A DNA stretch of 64,000 nt from positions 186,001-250,000 of the forward strand of contig NZ_JAANHS010000006.1 in assembly GCF_011174775.1 (NCBI RefSeq), in the 5' to 3' direction. Shown one piece after another: positions 8,522 through 16,183 of this stretch. The stretch's first letter is position 1; each line of letters begins with the position of its first letter. Both the position numbers and the translations under genes were made by a program. The notes beneath the pieces were generated by a model. It was not told where the DNA came from and did no database searches. It worked only from the letters and a program-made list of their open reading frames with translations. The stretch is from Rhodobacter calidifons (GTDB lineage: Bacteria > Pseudomonadota > Alphaproteobacteria > Rhodobacterales > Rhodobacteraceae).

Positions 8522-9274
8522 TCAGTTGATCAGCGTGGGCTTCATCGTGTGGGTGATGTTCGTCGGCAGGACGCCCAGACGCCGGGCAAGCTCGGTATAG
8601 ACATCGCCCATCGGCTGGGGATCGGGGATCGTGCCGTCGGGCCGTTCCGGCTGGCGCATGTCCCACAGTCGGCAGGAATCCGGGCTGATCTCGTCGGCGA
8701 CGATCAGGCGCATGAAATCGCCTTCCCAGATCCGGCCGACCTCGATCCGGAAATCGGCCAGCCGGATGCCGACCCCCATCATCACGCCGGACAGGAAGTC
8801 GTTCACCCGCAGCGCCAGGGCCACGATGTCGTCCAGATCCTGCTGGTTGGCCCAGCCGAAGGCGACGATGTGTTCCTCGGCGACGAGCGGCAGGTTCAGC
8901 TTCTCGTCCTTGAAGTAGTATTCCACGATCGGGCGCGGCAGCTGCGTGCCCTCGGGGATGCCGAGGCGCGCGGACAGCGGCCCCGCGGCGAAGTTGCGCA
9001 CCACGATTTCCAGCGGGATGATCTCGGCCATGCGGACCAGCTGTTCGCGCATGTTCAGCCGGCGGATGAAATGGGTGGGCACGCCGATCTGGTTCAGCCC
9101 GGACATGAAGAATTCGGACAGCCGGTTGTTCAGCACGCCCTTGCCCTCCAGCGTCGAGGGCACCGCCACCGATGAGCTGCTGTCGTCCTTGAAATACTGG
9201 ACCAGGGTTCCCGGCTCGGGGCCCTCATACAGGATCTTGGCCTTGCCTTCGTAGACCTTCTTGCGCCGTGCCAT
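8522..9274 (-). CDS. purC: Phosphoribosylaminoimidazole-succinocarboxamide synthase (SAICAR synthetase)
   Basis: This enzyme joins aspartate to carboxyaminoimidazole ribotide using ATP in purine synthesis. The 250-residue protein starts [20 protein letters not shown], the normal PurC N-terminus, and contains ECM-like conserved blocks ([40 protein letters not shown]). Length is typical. It is the first gene of a purC-purS unit and is divergent from the ATP synthase zeta-subunit gene, an arrangement I recall as usual in Rhodobacterales. Confidence 0.97.
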   Translation of the reverse strand: MARRKKVYEGKAKILYEGPEPGTLVQYFKDDSSSSVAVPSTLEGKGVLNNRLSEFFMSGLNQIGVPTHFIRRLNMREQLVRMAEIIPLEIVVRNFAAGPLSARLGIPEGTQLPRPIVEYYFKDEKLNLPLVAEEHIVAFGWANQQDLDDIVALALRVNDFLSGVMMGVGIRLADFRIEVGRIWEGDFMRLIVADEISPDSCRLWDMRQPERPDGTIPDPQPMGDVYTELARRLGVLPTNITHTMKPTLIN

Positions 9275-9466
9275 GGTTCACTCGTTCAGGGGGGTGCGGC
9301 AGACGGACATCCTTCGTCCCGCCGCTTTTCTTGGCCTATAGTCCAAGGGGGCCATACCCGCAAGGCGCGAGCCGCCGGACAAGGTGGCCGACGGGTCCGA
9401 AGGGGCTTGCGGCGACGGGGGCGGATGGGCATATGGGAAGAAGCAGCAGACCTGTTGGGGGAGCCC

Positions 9467-9781
9467 ATGACCACGTTCGACGATCGCGAAACCGCCTTCG
9501 AGGCCAAGTTCGCCCATGACAGCGAAATGCAGTTCCGGGCCGAGGCGCGGCGGAACAAGCTTCTGGGGCTGTGGGCGGCCGGTCTGATGGGCCTGTCGGA
9601 AGACGAGGCGGCGGCCTACGCCACTTCGGTCGTCGAAGCCGATTTCGAGGAAGCCGGCGCCGAGGATGTGGTGCGCAAGGTCGTGGCCGATCTGGCCGGC
9701 AAGGCCAGCGCCGACGAGGTGCGCGCCAAGTTGCAGGAGCTGCTGGCCGTCGCCAAGGCCCAGATCATGAACGAGTTCTGA
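9467..9781 (+). CDS. F1Fo-ATPase inhibitory zeta subunit (DUF1476)
   Basis: The 104-residue all-helical protein (MTTFDDRETAFEAKFAHDSE) matches the DUF1476 family, identified in Paracoccus as the zeta subunit that blocks ATP hydrolysis by F1. The start is ATG 9467, which has GGGGGAG six bases upstream; a longer frame opening at 9407 is not needed. The N-terminal inhibitory region and the C-terminal helices (DEVRAKLQELLAVAKAQIMN) are intact. It is divergent from purC and followed by a terminator hairpin, so it is probably monocistronic. Confidence 0.92.
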   Translation: MTTFDDRETAFEAKFAHDSEMQFRAEARRNKLLGLWAAGLMGLSEDEAAAYATSVVEADFEEAGAEDVVRKVVADLAGKASADEVRAKLQELLAVAKAQIMNEF

Positions 9782-9824
9782 TCCGGCCGCTGCCGGTTGC
9801 GGCACGGACGGGGGCTTTCGCAGG

Positions 9825-9852
9825 GGCGCGGTCCGCGGGGCCGCGCCTTTCT
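9825..9852 (+). terminator. Rho-independent terminator after zeta-subunit gene
   Basis: GGCGCGG and CCGCGCC form a 7-bp stem around a 9-base loop, followed by TTTCT, 44 bases after the stop codon. Confidence 0.7.
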
Positions 9853-10012
9853 GCTGGCAGCCGTCCGGCCCTGCCAGGGCCTGCCTGTCGCGGCCCGGGC
9901 CGGAGTTGAGCCCGACCCCATGATGTCATGCGGAATATGAAATTGCCTCGGCCCGCGACCCGTGGCAGAGGTGACGGGACTGTCCCTGTCCGATCACCTG
10001 AAGGAAGCTGCG

Positions 10013-11026
10013 ATGACCGATCCCCTGACCCGGATACTTGCCACCCGCGACTGGCTGATGGCCGACGGGGCGACGGGGACGAACCTGTTCAACATGGGTC
10101 TGTCGTCGGGCGAACCGCCGGAGCTGTGGAACATCGAGAAGCCCGAGAACATCCGCAAGCTTTACGGCGATGCGGTGGCGGCGGGGTCGGATCTGTTTCT
10201 GACCAACACCTTCGGCGGCAATGCGTCGCGGCTGAAGCTGCACAATGCGCAAGGTCGGGTGCGCGAGCTGAACCGGGTCGGCGCCGCGCTGGGCCGCGAG
10301 ATCGCCGACAGGGCCGGGCGCACGGTGATCGTCGCGGGTTCGATGGGCCCCACGGGCGAGATCTTCGAGCCGATGGGCACGCTGACGCACGAGCTTGCGG
10401 TCGAGATGTTCCACGAACAGGCCGAGGCGCTGAAGGAAGGCGGCGCGGATGTGCTGTGGGTCGAGACGATCTCGGCGCCCGAGGAGTATCGTGCGGCGGC
10501 CGATGCGGCGCTGCGCGCCGACATGCCCTGGTGCGGCACGATGAGCTTTGACACGGCAGGGCGGACGATGATGGGCGTGACCTCGGCCGCGATGGCCGAG
10601 ATGGTCGAACGCCTGATCAACCCGCCGATCGCCTTCGGCGCGAATTGCGGGGTGGGGGCCTCCGACCTGCTGCGCACGGTGCTGGGCTTTGTCGCCACCG
10701 GGACGGAGCGGCCGATCATCGCCAAGGGCAATGCGGGGATCCCGAAGTATCACGACGGCCATATCCATTACGACGGGACGCCGGAACTGATGGCGGAATA
10801 TGCGGTGATGGCGCGGGATGCGGGCGTGCGGATCATCGGCGGCTGCTGCGGCACGATGCCGGAACATCTGCGGGCGATGCGGGTGGCGCTGGAGAGCCGG
10901 CCGCGGGGCAACCGCCCGACGCTGGATGCGATCCAGGCCAGGCTGGGCGCGTTCTCTTCGGCCTCGGACGGGACGGGGGAGGACGCGGGCGCCGGCCGGC
11001 GGGAACGGCGCGGGCGTCGGGGCTGA
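10013..11026 (+). CDS. bmt: Homocysteine S-methyltransferase module (annotated elsewhere as betaine-homocysteine methyltransferase)
   Basis: The 337-residue protein is a single homocysteine-methyltransferase barrel. The zinc ligands are visible as NCGVG (C212) and GGCCGT (C278, C279). The start is ATG 10013, with AAGGA seven bases upstream. By homology it transfers a methyl group to homocysteine. There is no folate- or cobalamin-binding domain on the chain, but a corrinoid protein is encoded 1.3 kb downstream, so I infer it is the homocysteine half of a split cobalamin-dependent methionine synthase rather than a betaine-using enzyme. The last 35 residues are Arg/Gly-rich and not part of the fold. 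Confidence 0.88.
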   Translation: MTDPLTRILATRDWLMADGATGTNLFNMGLSSGEPPELWNIEKPENIRKLYGDAVAAGSDLFLTNTFGGNASRLKLHNAQGRVRELNRVGAALGREIADRAGRTVIVAGSMGPTGEIFEPMGTLTHELAVEMFHEQAEALKEGGADVLWVETISAPEEYRAAADAALRADMPWCGTMSFDTAGRTMMGVTSAAMAEMVERLINPPIAFGANCGVGASDLLRTVLGFVATGTERPIIAKGNAGIPKYHDGHIHYDGTPELMAEYAVMARDAGVRIIGGCCGTMPEHLRAMRVALESRPRGNRPTLDAIQARLGAFSSASDGTGEDAGAGRRERRGRRG

Positions 11027-11055
11027 ACGGTCGGGGCTGAACGGTCGGGGCGGGC

Positions 11056-11102
11056 GCAAGATCCTTCGAAGGATCTTGCCGGAACCTTTCGAAAAGTTTC
11101 GG
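11056..11102. repeat. Paired palindrome element, copy 1
   Basis: A perfect 24-base palindrome centred on TTCGAA (11056-11079, arms GCAAGATCC) abuts a second near-palindrome (11079-11102) with core TTTCGAAAA. It sits between convergent bmt and the radical SAM gene. Related pairs with different arms are at 18913, 22955 and 35861. Position suggests bidirectional termination. Confidence 0.75.
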
Positions 11103-11118
11103 CCCTGGACGGGTTGTC

Positions 11119-12204
11119 TCAGAACAGCGTCAACTGGTCGCCTCGCCTTGGCGGGGGTGTGAAGAGGTCGCAGCGCAGGGCGGGCAGGCCTTCGCCAAGT
11201 CCCAGCCGCCTGCGCGCCAGATCGGCGCGGCGGTGGATCAGCTCGGCCCAGAGGCCCTGGCCGCGCATCCGGGTGCCGAATTCCGGGTCGTAGTCGCGCC
11301 CGCCGTGCAACTCGCGCACCCGGCCCATGACCCGGGCGGCGCGGTCGGGAAAGGTGGTTTCCAGCCAGCGGCGGAACAGATCGGCCACTTCGCGCGGCAG
11401 GCGCAGGGGGATGGTGTTGGCCGCCCGCGCCCCGGCATCGCGGCCCGCCTGCATCACCGCCTCAAGCTCGTGGTCGGTCAGCGCCGGGATCAGCGGCGAG
11501 ATCTGGATGCGCACCGGAATGCCCGCCCGTGCCAGCCGTTCGATGATCTGCAACCGGCGGCGCGGGGCGGGCGCGCGCGGTTCCATCCTGCGGGCAAGGC
11601 CCTCGTCCAGGGTGGTGACGCTGATCGAGACCGAGGCCAGCCCTTCTGCGGCCATGGGCGCGATCAGGTCGATGTCGCGTTCGATGGTGGTGCCGCGCGT
11701 GGTGATCCAGACCGGATGGCGGAAGGCCGCAAGCACGGCAAGCACTTCGCGCATCAGGCCGTGGTCGCGTTCCACCGGTTGATAGGGGTCGGTATTGGTG
11801 CCGATGGCGATGGGGGCGACCTTGTAGGATGGACGGCGCAGCTCTCCCTCCAGCACCGCGGCGATGCCGGGGCGGGCGATGAGGCGGGTCTCGAAGTCGA
11901 GCCCGGGCGAGAGGTTGAGGTAGGCGTGGCTGGGCCGGGCATAGCAGTAGATGCAGCCGTGCTCGCAGCCCCGGTAGGGGTTGACCGATCGGTCGAAGGG
12001 CAGGTCGGGCGAGCGGTTGAAGCTGAGTGCCGAGCGGGGGCGTTCCAGCCGCACCTCGGTTGCGACCAGGCGTTCGTCCTCGGGCAGGTCCCAGCCGTCG
12101 TCGAAGGCGACGCGGTCCGTCGCCTCGTACCGGCCGGCGCGGTTGGTATCGGCCCCGCGCGCCCGCAGGCGCTGGCCGGGAAGCAGGCTGTCGGGTCGGC
12201 TCAT
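11119..12204 (-). CDS. PA0069-family radical SAM protein (SPL-like)
   Basis: The 361-residue protein has the radical SAM cluster motif in NPYRGCEHGCIYCYARPSH (CxxxCxxC, near residues 80-90) and a SplB-like architecture with the conserved GTNTDPYQPVER segment. These enzymes cleave S-adenosylmethionine to make a radical; the substrate of this family is unknown. The 50-residue N-terminal region before the cluster and the C-terminal HGGRDYDPEFGTRMRGQG segment are typical of PA0069-like proteins, so the gene looks complete. It interrupts, on the opposite strand, the methyltransferase/corrinoid gene pair. Confidence 0.87.
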   Translation of the reverse strand: MSRPDSLLPGQRLRARGADTNRAGRYEATDRVAFDDGWDLPEDERLVATEVRLERPRSALSFNRSPDLPFDRSVNPYRGCEHGCIYCYARPSHAYLNLSPGLDFETRLIARPGIAAVLEGELRRPSYKVAPIAIGTNTDPYQPVERDHGLMREVLAVLAAFRHPVWITTRGTTIERDIDLIAPMAAEGLASVSISVTTLDEGLARRMEPRAPAPRRRLQIIERLARAGIPVRIQISPLIPALTDHELEAVMQAGRDAGARAANTIPLRLPREVADLFRRWLETTFPDRAARVMGRVRELHGGRDYDPEFGTRMRGQGLWAELIHRRADLARRRLGLGEGLPALRCDLFTPPPRRGDQLTLF

Positions 12205-12229
12205 GCCGCAAGTCTAGAACCAAACGGGA

Positions 12230-12323
12230 ACATACACCAGAACTTTCCCGCCCGCGACGGCTTTCTGTCGGCTTTCATCCGGTGTATGTCGCTTGGCGAA
12301 TAGTGGGTGCGTCGCTTTGCGAC
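12230..12323 (+). promoter_or_regulatory. Inverted repeats in leader of the corrinoid-protein gene
   Basis: ACATACACC (12230-12238) can pair with GGTGTATGT (12281-12289), enclosing a smaller CGAC/GTCG hairpin (12255-12270). A second hairpin GTCGC-TTT-GCGAC (12311-12323) lies 38 bases before the corrinoid gene start. The 156-base gap is shared with the divergent radical SAM gene. No known riboswitch class fits; a regulatory RNA or operator is possible. Confidence 0.35.
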
Positions 12324-12360
12324 CATCACCATGCAAACCCTTCCGCTTGGAGCGCGCCCC

Positions 12361-13059
12361 ATGGCCGATGACGAAGAGATCATCCTGTCCGAACTTTCGG
12401 ATGACGAGCTTGTGTTGCAGATGCACGACGACCTCTACGACGGTCTCAAGGAAGAAATCGAAGAGGGTGTGCGCATCCTGATCGAGCGCGGCTGGACCCC
12501 CTATGACGTGCTGACCAAGGCGCTGGTGGCGGGCATGACCATCGTCGGCGCCGACTTCCGCGACGGCATCCTGTTCGTGCCCGAGGTGCTGCTGGCCGCC
12601 AATGCGATGAAGGCGGGGATGGCGATCCTGAAGCCCCTGCTGGTGGAAACCGGCGCGCCGCGCATGGGCAAGATGGTGATCGGCACCGTGAAGGGCGACA
12701 TTCACGACATCGGCAAGAACCTTGTGGCGATGATGATGGAAGGCGCGGGTTTCGAGGTGAAGGACCTGGGGATCAACAACTCGGTCGAGAAATACATCGA
12801 GGCGCTGGAAGCGGAAAAGCCCGACATCCTGGGCATGTCGGCGCTGTTGACCACCACCATGCCCTACATGAAGGTCGTGATCGACACGATGAAGGAAAAG
12901 GGCCTGCGCGACGATTACATCGTGCTGGTGGGTGGCGCGCCCCTGAACGAGGAATTCGGCAAGGCCATCGGTGCCGACGCCTATTGCCGCGATGCCGCCG
13001 TGGCGGTGGAAACCGCCAAGCAGTTCGTGGCGCGCAAGCACAACCAGCTGAGCGGCTGA
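12361..13059 (+). CDS. Corrinoid (B12-binding) methyltransferase protein, MtbC/MetH-cobalamin-module type
   Basis: The 232-residue protein has a helical cap domain (residues about 10-95) and a Rossmann-like cobalamin domain (about 100-228). The cobalt-ligating motif GDIHDIGKN is intact with His115 as the lower ligand, and the downstream SALLTT and VGGAP motifs fit. ATG 12361 is preceded by GGAG with an 8-base gap; the longer frame from 12307 is not needed. It carries the methyl group between a donor enzyme and an acceptor enzyme. With bmt nearby I infer it is the cobalamin subunit of a split methionine synthase; a dedicated methylamine or other methyl-transfer system is the alternative. Confidence 0.9.
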   Translation: MADDEEIILSELSDDELVLQMHDDLYDGLKEEIEEGVRILIERGWTPYDVLTKALVAGMTIVGADFRDGILFVPEVLLAANAMKAGMAILKPLLVETGAPRMGKMVIGTVKGDIHDIGKNLVAMMMEGAGFEVKDLGINNSVEKYIEALEAEKPDILGMSALLTTTMPYMKVVIDTMKEKGLRDDYIVLVGGAPLNEEFGKAIGADAYCRDAAVAVETAKQFVARKHNQLSG

Positions 13060-13068
13060 TCCGGGCGC

Positions 13069-13096
13069 CACAGGCCCGTGCCGACACGGGCCTGTG
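13069..13096 (+). terminator. Perfect 12-bp hairpin after the corrinoid gene
   Basis: CACAGGCCCGTG and CACGGGCCTGTG pair perfectly around CCGA, ten bases after the stop codon. There is no U-tract. It could partly terminate or protect the 3' end, reducing expression of the small membrane protein and DUF1638 genes that follow on the same strand. Confidence 0.6.
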
Positions 13097-13158
13097 ACCG
13101 GCGAAGGGCTTGCATGCCGGTCGAAGCGGGCGCAGATTGACGGTCAGGGAGACCGACC

Positions 13159-13317
13159 ATGCCCTTGACGCATTTCCTTGCACTGATCGCGCTGGTGATC
13201 CTTGCCGCCGGGCTGACGCTGTGGCTGGCGGTCTGGTCGGGGATCCCGCTGGCGGCGCTGCTGTTCGCCACGCTGTCGGCCAGCCTGATCCTGACCTGGA
13301 CAAGGGTCGGGCGCTAG
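13159..13317 (+). CDS. Small membrane protein (52 aa) between corrinoid and DUF1638 genes
   Basis: ATG 13159 opens a 52-residue frame beginning MPLTHFLALIALVILAAGLT and ending TWTRVGR. It contains two hydrophobic helices separated by a short WSGIP turn. A GGGAG sequence precedes the start by about nine bases, and the third codon positions are GC-rich as in the neighbours. It ends eight bases before the DUF1638 start, so the two are probably cotranslated. I do not recognise a family. It may anchor or regulate a membrane partner, but there is no evidence for this beyond position. Confidence 0.7.
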   Translation: MPLTHFLALIALVILAAGLTLWLAVWSGIPLAALLFATLSASLILTWTRVGR

Positions 13318-13325
13318 GCGCCGGG

Positions 13326-13973
13326 ATGGACGACCTTTCCCTTTCGGACTCCGGCCTTGCCCCCGCACGGGAGGGCAGCGTCCTGCTGATCGCCTGCGGG
13401 GCGCTGGCGCATGAGATCCTGGCGCTGAAGGCGACGAACGGCTGGTCGCACCTGGACCTGCAATGCCTGCCGGCCAAGCTGCATCTCTGGCCCGACCGGA
13501 TCATCCCGGCGGTCGAGGCGGCGGTCGAGAAGGCGCGGGGACAGTATGAGACGATCTTCGTGGTCTATGCCGATTGCGGCACCGGGGGGCTGCTGAAGGC
13601 GGCCTGCGACCGGCTGGGGGTCGAGATGGTGGAAGGCCCGCATTGCTATGCCTTCTTCGAGGGCAACGCCGCCTTCGCCGCCCGGGCCGAGACCGAATTC
13701 GACGCCTTCTACCTGACCGATTTCCTGGTGCGGCAGTTCGATGCCTTCGTCTGGAAGCCGATGGGCCTGGACCGCCACCCCGAGCTGCGGGACATGTATT
13801 TCGGCAATTACCGCAAGCTGGTCTATCTGGCGCAGCTGGACGATCCGGCGCTGGACGCGAAGGCGGCCGATTGTGCCCGGCGGCTGGGGCTGGACTATGA
13901 GCGGCGCCTTACCGGATATGGCGACCTTTCCACCACGCTGGAGCGGGTGGCGGGGGAACGGGCGGCGGGCTAA
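13326..13973 (+). CDS. DUF1638 protein
   Basis: The 215-residue protein fits DUF1638, a family of unknown biochemical role often found beside corrinoid methyltransferase genes. Conserved-looking cysteines and acids include LIACGALAHEI, YADCGTGGL and EGPHCYAFFEG, suggesting a metal or cofactor site. It has no signal peptide or membrane helix. It sits downstream of the corrinoid protein and the 52-residue membrane protein, so I infer a role in corrinoid-dependent methyl transfer or its reactivation. The start is ATG 13326. Family call is from recognition of the sequence pattern; function is unproven. Confidence 0.8.
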   Translation: MDDLSLSDSGLAPAREGSVLLIACGALAHEILALKATNGWSHLDLQCLPAKLHLWPDRIIPAVEAAVEKARGQYETIFVVYADCGTGGLLKAACDRLGVEMVEGPHCYAFFEGNAAFAARAETEFDAFYLTDFLVRQFDAFVWKPMGLDRHPELRDMYFGNYRKLVYLAQLDDPALDAKAADCARRLGLDYERRLTGYGDLSTTLERVAGERAAG

Positions 13974-14356
13974 AGCTCGATCTCGCCGTTCGGGCCGGGC
14001 TGGGGGTCAGGCGGCAGCGGCCGCGGCTTCAGCGGCACGTTGCGGCGGATCAGGATGTCGCCGTTCGGCAGCATCACCGGTGCGTCGTAGTTGCCGATGT
14101 CGTCGATCAGCGCGATCAGCTGGCGCAGCTTCGGCCCCAGTTCGGCGCCCAGACCCTGAAGCGCCGGGCCGGCCTCTTCCAGCGCCTTGCCCATTTCGTC
14201 CAGCGCGGGCTGCATTTCGGACATCATGCCGCGCAGCACCAGTTTCATGCCCTCTTCCATCAGGCTGAACCCCTCGTCCGTCGCCCGGGGGGCAACGGGA
14301 GGCTCTTCGGCGAAGGCCGGCGCCGCGACAAGGCAGAGGGCAAGGGCGAGTCTCAT
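13970..14356 (-). CDS. Conserved exported protein of unknown function
   Basis: The 128-residue protein starts MRLALALCLVAAPAFAEEPP, a clear signal peptide with an AFA cleavage site. The mature part is helical and Met/Leu/Glu-rich (EGMKLVLRGMMSEMQPALDE), then Pro-rich at the C-terminus (PLKPRPLPPDPQPGPNGEIE). I recognise it as the sort of AAA-free small periplasmic protein common in Rhodobacterales but cannot name a function. Its stop overlaps the stop of the convergent DUF1638 gene by four bases. Confidence 0.75.
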   Translation of the reverse strand: MRLALALCLVAAPAFAEEPPVAPRATDEGFSLMEEGMKLVLRGMMSEMQPALDEMGKALEEAGPALQGLGAELGPKLRQLIALIDDIGNYDAPVMLPNGDILIRRNVPLKPRPLPPDPQPGPNGEIEL

Positions 14357-14392
14357 GGCCCGAGTATGGGGATCGGGTGTCCGGAATTCAAA

Positions 14393-15442
14393 TCACAACT
14401 GGGGAAAGTCGATCGTCACCGGAAAATGGTCGGAGGCTTGCAGAAGCGCCTCGCGCAGGTCGGGGATGTCGGTGATGCCGGGATCGTTGAACGGATGCCA
14501 GATGCGCCATTCCGGGCCTTTCGCGGCCAGGTCGGGCGAGACCATGATGAAGTCGAGCAACGCCTCGAAATAGCGCTTCTGCGGGGCGAGGTAGAAGCGC
14601 GCGGTGGTGGGGGCCAGGCTGACCTTCGATTGCAGCGCCATGGTGGCGTGCGGGTCGGTCAGGGTCAGCGCCGGGTCGGGCGTGGTGCCCAGCACGATCT
14701 CGACGCCCGAATGGCCGAAGAGCTTTTCGAACGCGTCGATGCCGGGGCCATCGTTGAAATCGCCCATCACCAGCAGGCTGTCGCCGGCGGCCAGGTGCTG
14801 ATCGACCCGTTGCCGCAGCCAGAGGCATTGCGCCAGCTGCTTGCGGCGGTTCTCGATCGACAGCCGCAGCTGCGCCTCGCGTCCGACCGCGCCGTGGGGG
14901 TTCTTCGACTTGGCATGGACGCCGATCAGCCGCAGCTGCGTCCCGCCCGAAGTGGTCACGGCCAGTTCCAGCGGCGGCTTGGATAAGCGGATCGCCTCGG
15001 TCACGTTGTCGGTGTCCAGATCGTGGCGGAAGGTGGTGTCGAAGCGCGGCGCATCCGGCGAGCCGTAGGTGGTGGAGGGTTCGCCCCGGGGATCGTGCCG
15101 GGCGGTCAGGCGGTCGGGGTCGTAGAGGAAGGCGATTTCCTGTTCGGTGTCCGAGGGAAAGCCGATCAGGGCCTTGCGCGCGCGCAGTCCGGCGGCCCGG
15201 GCGAAAGTCTCCAGCGCCCTGACGGTCGAGCGGCGGCCGTTGGTGTCGGGGGCCTCGATGATGACGATCCCGTCGGCGTCAAGCGCAGTGAACACCACCC
15301 CCAGCGCGCCCAGCTGTTCGCCGCGCGTGACCTGGTAGCGGGTCGAGGGCTCGCCGTCCTCCAGCATCCGGCCGGCGTCGTCGAACAGCGCGTTGAACCA
15401 TTCGACGTTGTAGGTCGCCAGGCGCAGCGGGCCGGGGGTCAT
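14393..15442 (-). CDS. Endonuclease/exonuclease/phosphatase-family protein
   Basis: The 349-residue protein has the metal-dependent DNase-I-like fold signature: RLATYNVEWFN at the N-terminus, GVHAKSKN near residue 185, VMGDFNDGPG (metal-binding Asp/Asn) near 235, and the C-terminal SDHFPV with the catalytic Asp/His. Substrates of this superfamily range from DNA to sugar phosphates and lipids, so the reaction is open. I chose ATG 15442 because it overlaps the stop of the upstream TerB/DnaJ gene (ATGA), giving a coupled pair; an upstream extension to 15580 lies inside that gene. No signal peptide is seen. Confidence 0.85.
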   Translation of the reverse strand: MTPGPLRLATYNVEWFNALFDDAGRMLEDGEPSTRYQVTRGEQLGALGVVFTALDADGIVIIEAPDTNGRRSTVRALETFARAAGLRARKALIGFPSDTEQEIAFLYDPDRLTARHDPRGEPSTTYGSPDAPRFDTTFRHDLDTDNVTEAIRLSKPPLELAVTTSGGTQLRLIGVHAKSKNPHGAVGREAQLRLSIENRRKQLAQCLWLRQRVDQHLAAGDSLLVMGDFNDGPGIDAFEKLFGHSGVEIVLGTTPDPALTLTDPHATMALQSKVSLAPTTARFYLAPQKRYFEALLDFIMVSPDLAAKGPEWRIWHPFNDPGITDIPDLREALLQASDHFPVTIDFPQL

Positions 15443-16152
15443 GCGGCCTCTTTCGCCGAAATCTCGCGCCAGGCCTCGTTGATGATCTGCAAGCGGCGTT
15501 CCGCCAGTTTCATCGCCTCGGGCGGGACGCCGCGCGCTTGCAAGACATCCGGGTGGGTGTCGCGGACAAGCTCGCGCCAAGCCTTGCGCGCCTGTTCCTT
15601 GTTCGCGCCCTGCGGCAGGCCGAGGACATCGTAGGGATCGCGCGGCGCACCTTCCACAAGGCGCGAGCGGACGATGGTGAAGCAGCGGTCGTCCAGGCCG
15701 AATTCCTGGGCGACATGGGTCAGGAAGGCGTCCTCGCCCGGATGATAGCTGCCGTCGGCAAGCGCGATCTGGAACAGGGCTTCCAGGATATCGACCAGCA
15801 CGTGATGGTCGTCGGCGCAGATCCGGCGGCCCTCGGGGTTGAAGAGCCGCGCGATCTTTCGGGCATAGGCGTCGAAGCCCGCCACGTCCTGCCGCGCCAG
15901 GTTGAAGACGCGGGCGGCGTGTTCTTCCTCGCCCTCGGGGAAGGTGAAGATGCGGCGGAAGGCGGTGACCTCGTCGCGGGTGACGGTGCCGTCGGCCTTG
16001 GCCATCTTGGCGCCAAGGGCGAGGACCGCGATGGTGAAGCCGACCGAACGTTCCGGCGCGGGCGCGGCGCGCAGCAGGTCGAAGACGACCGAAAGCGGTT
16101 CGCCCTTGGCGAGAGCGGCAAGCGCCTCGGTGATGCGGGTCCAGATCGACAT
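15439..16152 (-). CDS. TerB- and DnaJ-domain protein (DjlA-like)
   Basis: The 237-residue protein has an N-terminal TerB-like helical domain (about residues 20-155) and a C-terminal J-domain (about 172-237) with DPYDVLGLPQGA and the essential HPD tripeptide (RDTHPDV). The order matches DjlA without its membrane anchor, so it is likely a soluble co-chaperone stimulating DnaK. The gene starts at ATG 16152 and overlaps the downstream nuclease-like gene by four bases. No regulator is evident. Confidence 0.88.
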   Translation of the reverse strand: MSIWTRITEALAALAKGEPLSVVFDLLRAAPAPERSVGFTIAVLALGAKMAKADGTVTRDEVTAFRRIFTFPEGEEEHAARVFNLARQDVAGFDAYARKIARLFNPEGRRICADDHHVLVDILEALFQIALADGSYHPGEDAFLTHVAQEFGLDDRCFTIVRSRLVEGAPRDPYDVLGLPQGANKEQARKAWRELVRDTHPDVLQARGVPPEAMKLAERRLQIINEAWREISAKEAA

Positions 16153-16183
16153 GGGGGCAGGATAGCGGGGTCGGTGCCGGATG

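Noticed and set aside
12244-12300. SAM/SAH-type riboswitch before the corrinoid gene
   Set aside because: The sequence ACGGCTTTCTG resembles part of the consensus and TTGGAGC occurs near the start codon, but the conserved stem and pseudoknot partner cannot be formed with these spacings.
13069-13096. Member of the TTCGAA palindrome-pair family
   Set aside because: It is a single hairpin with a CCGA loop and no TTCGAA centre, so it is listed only as a possible terminator.
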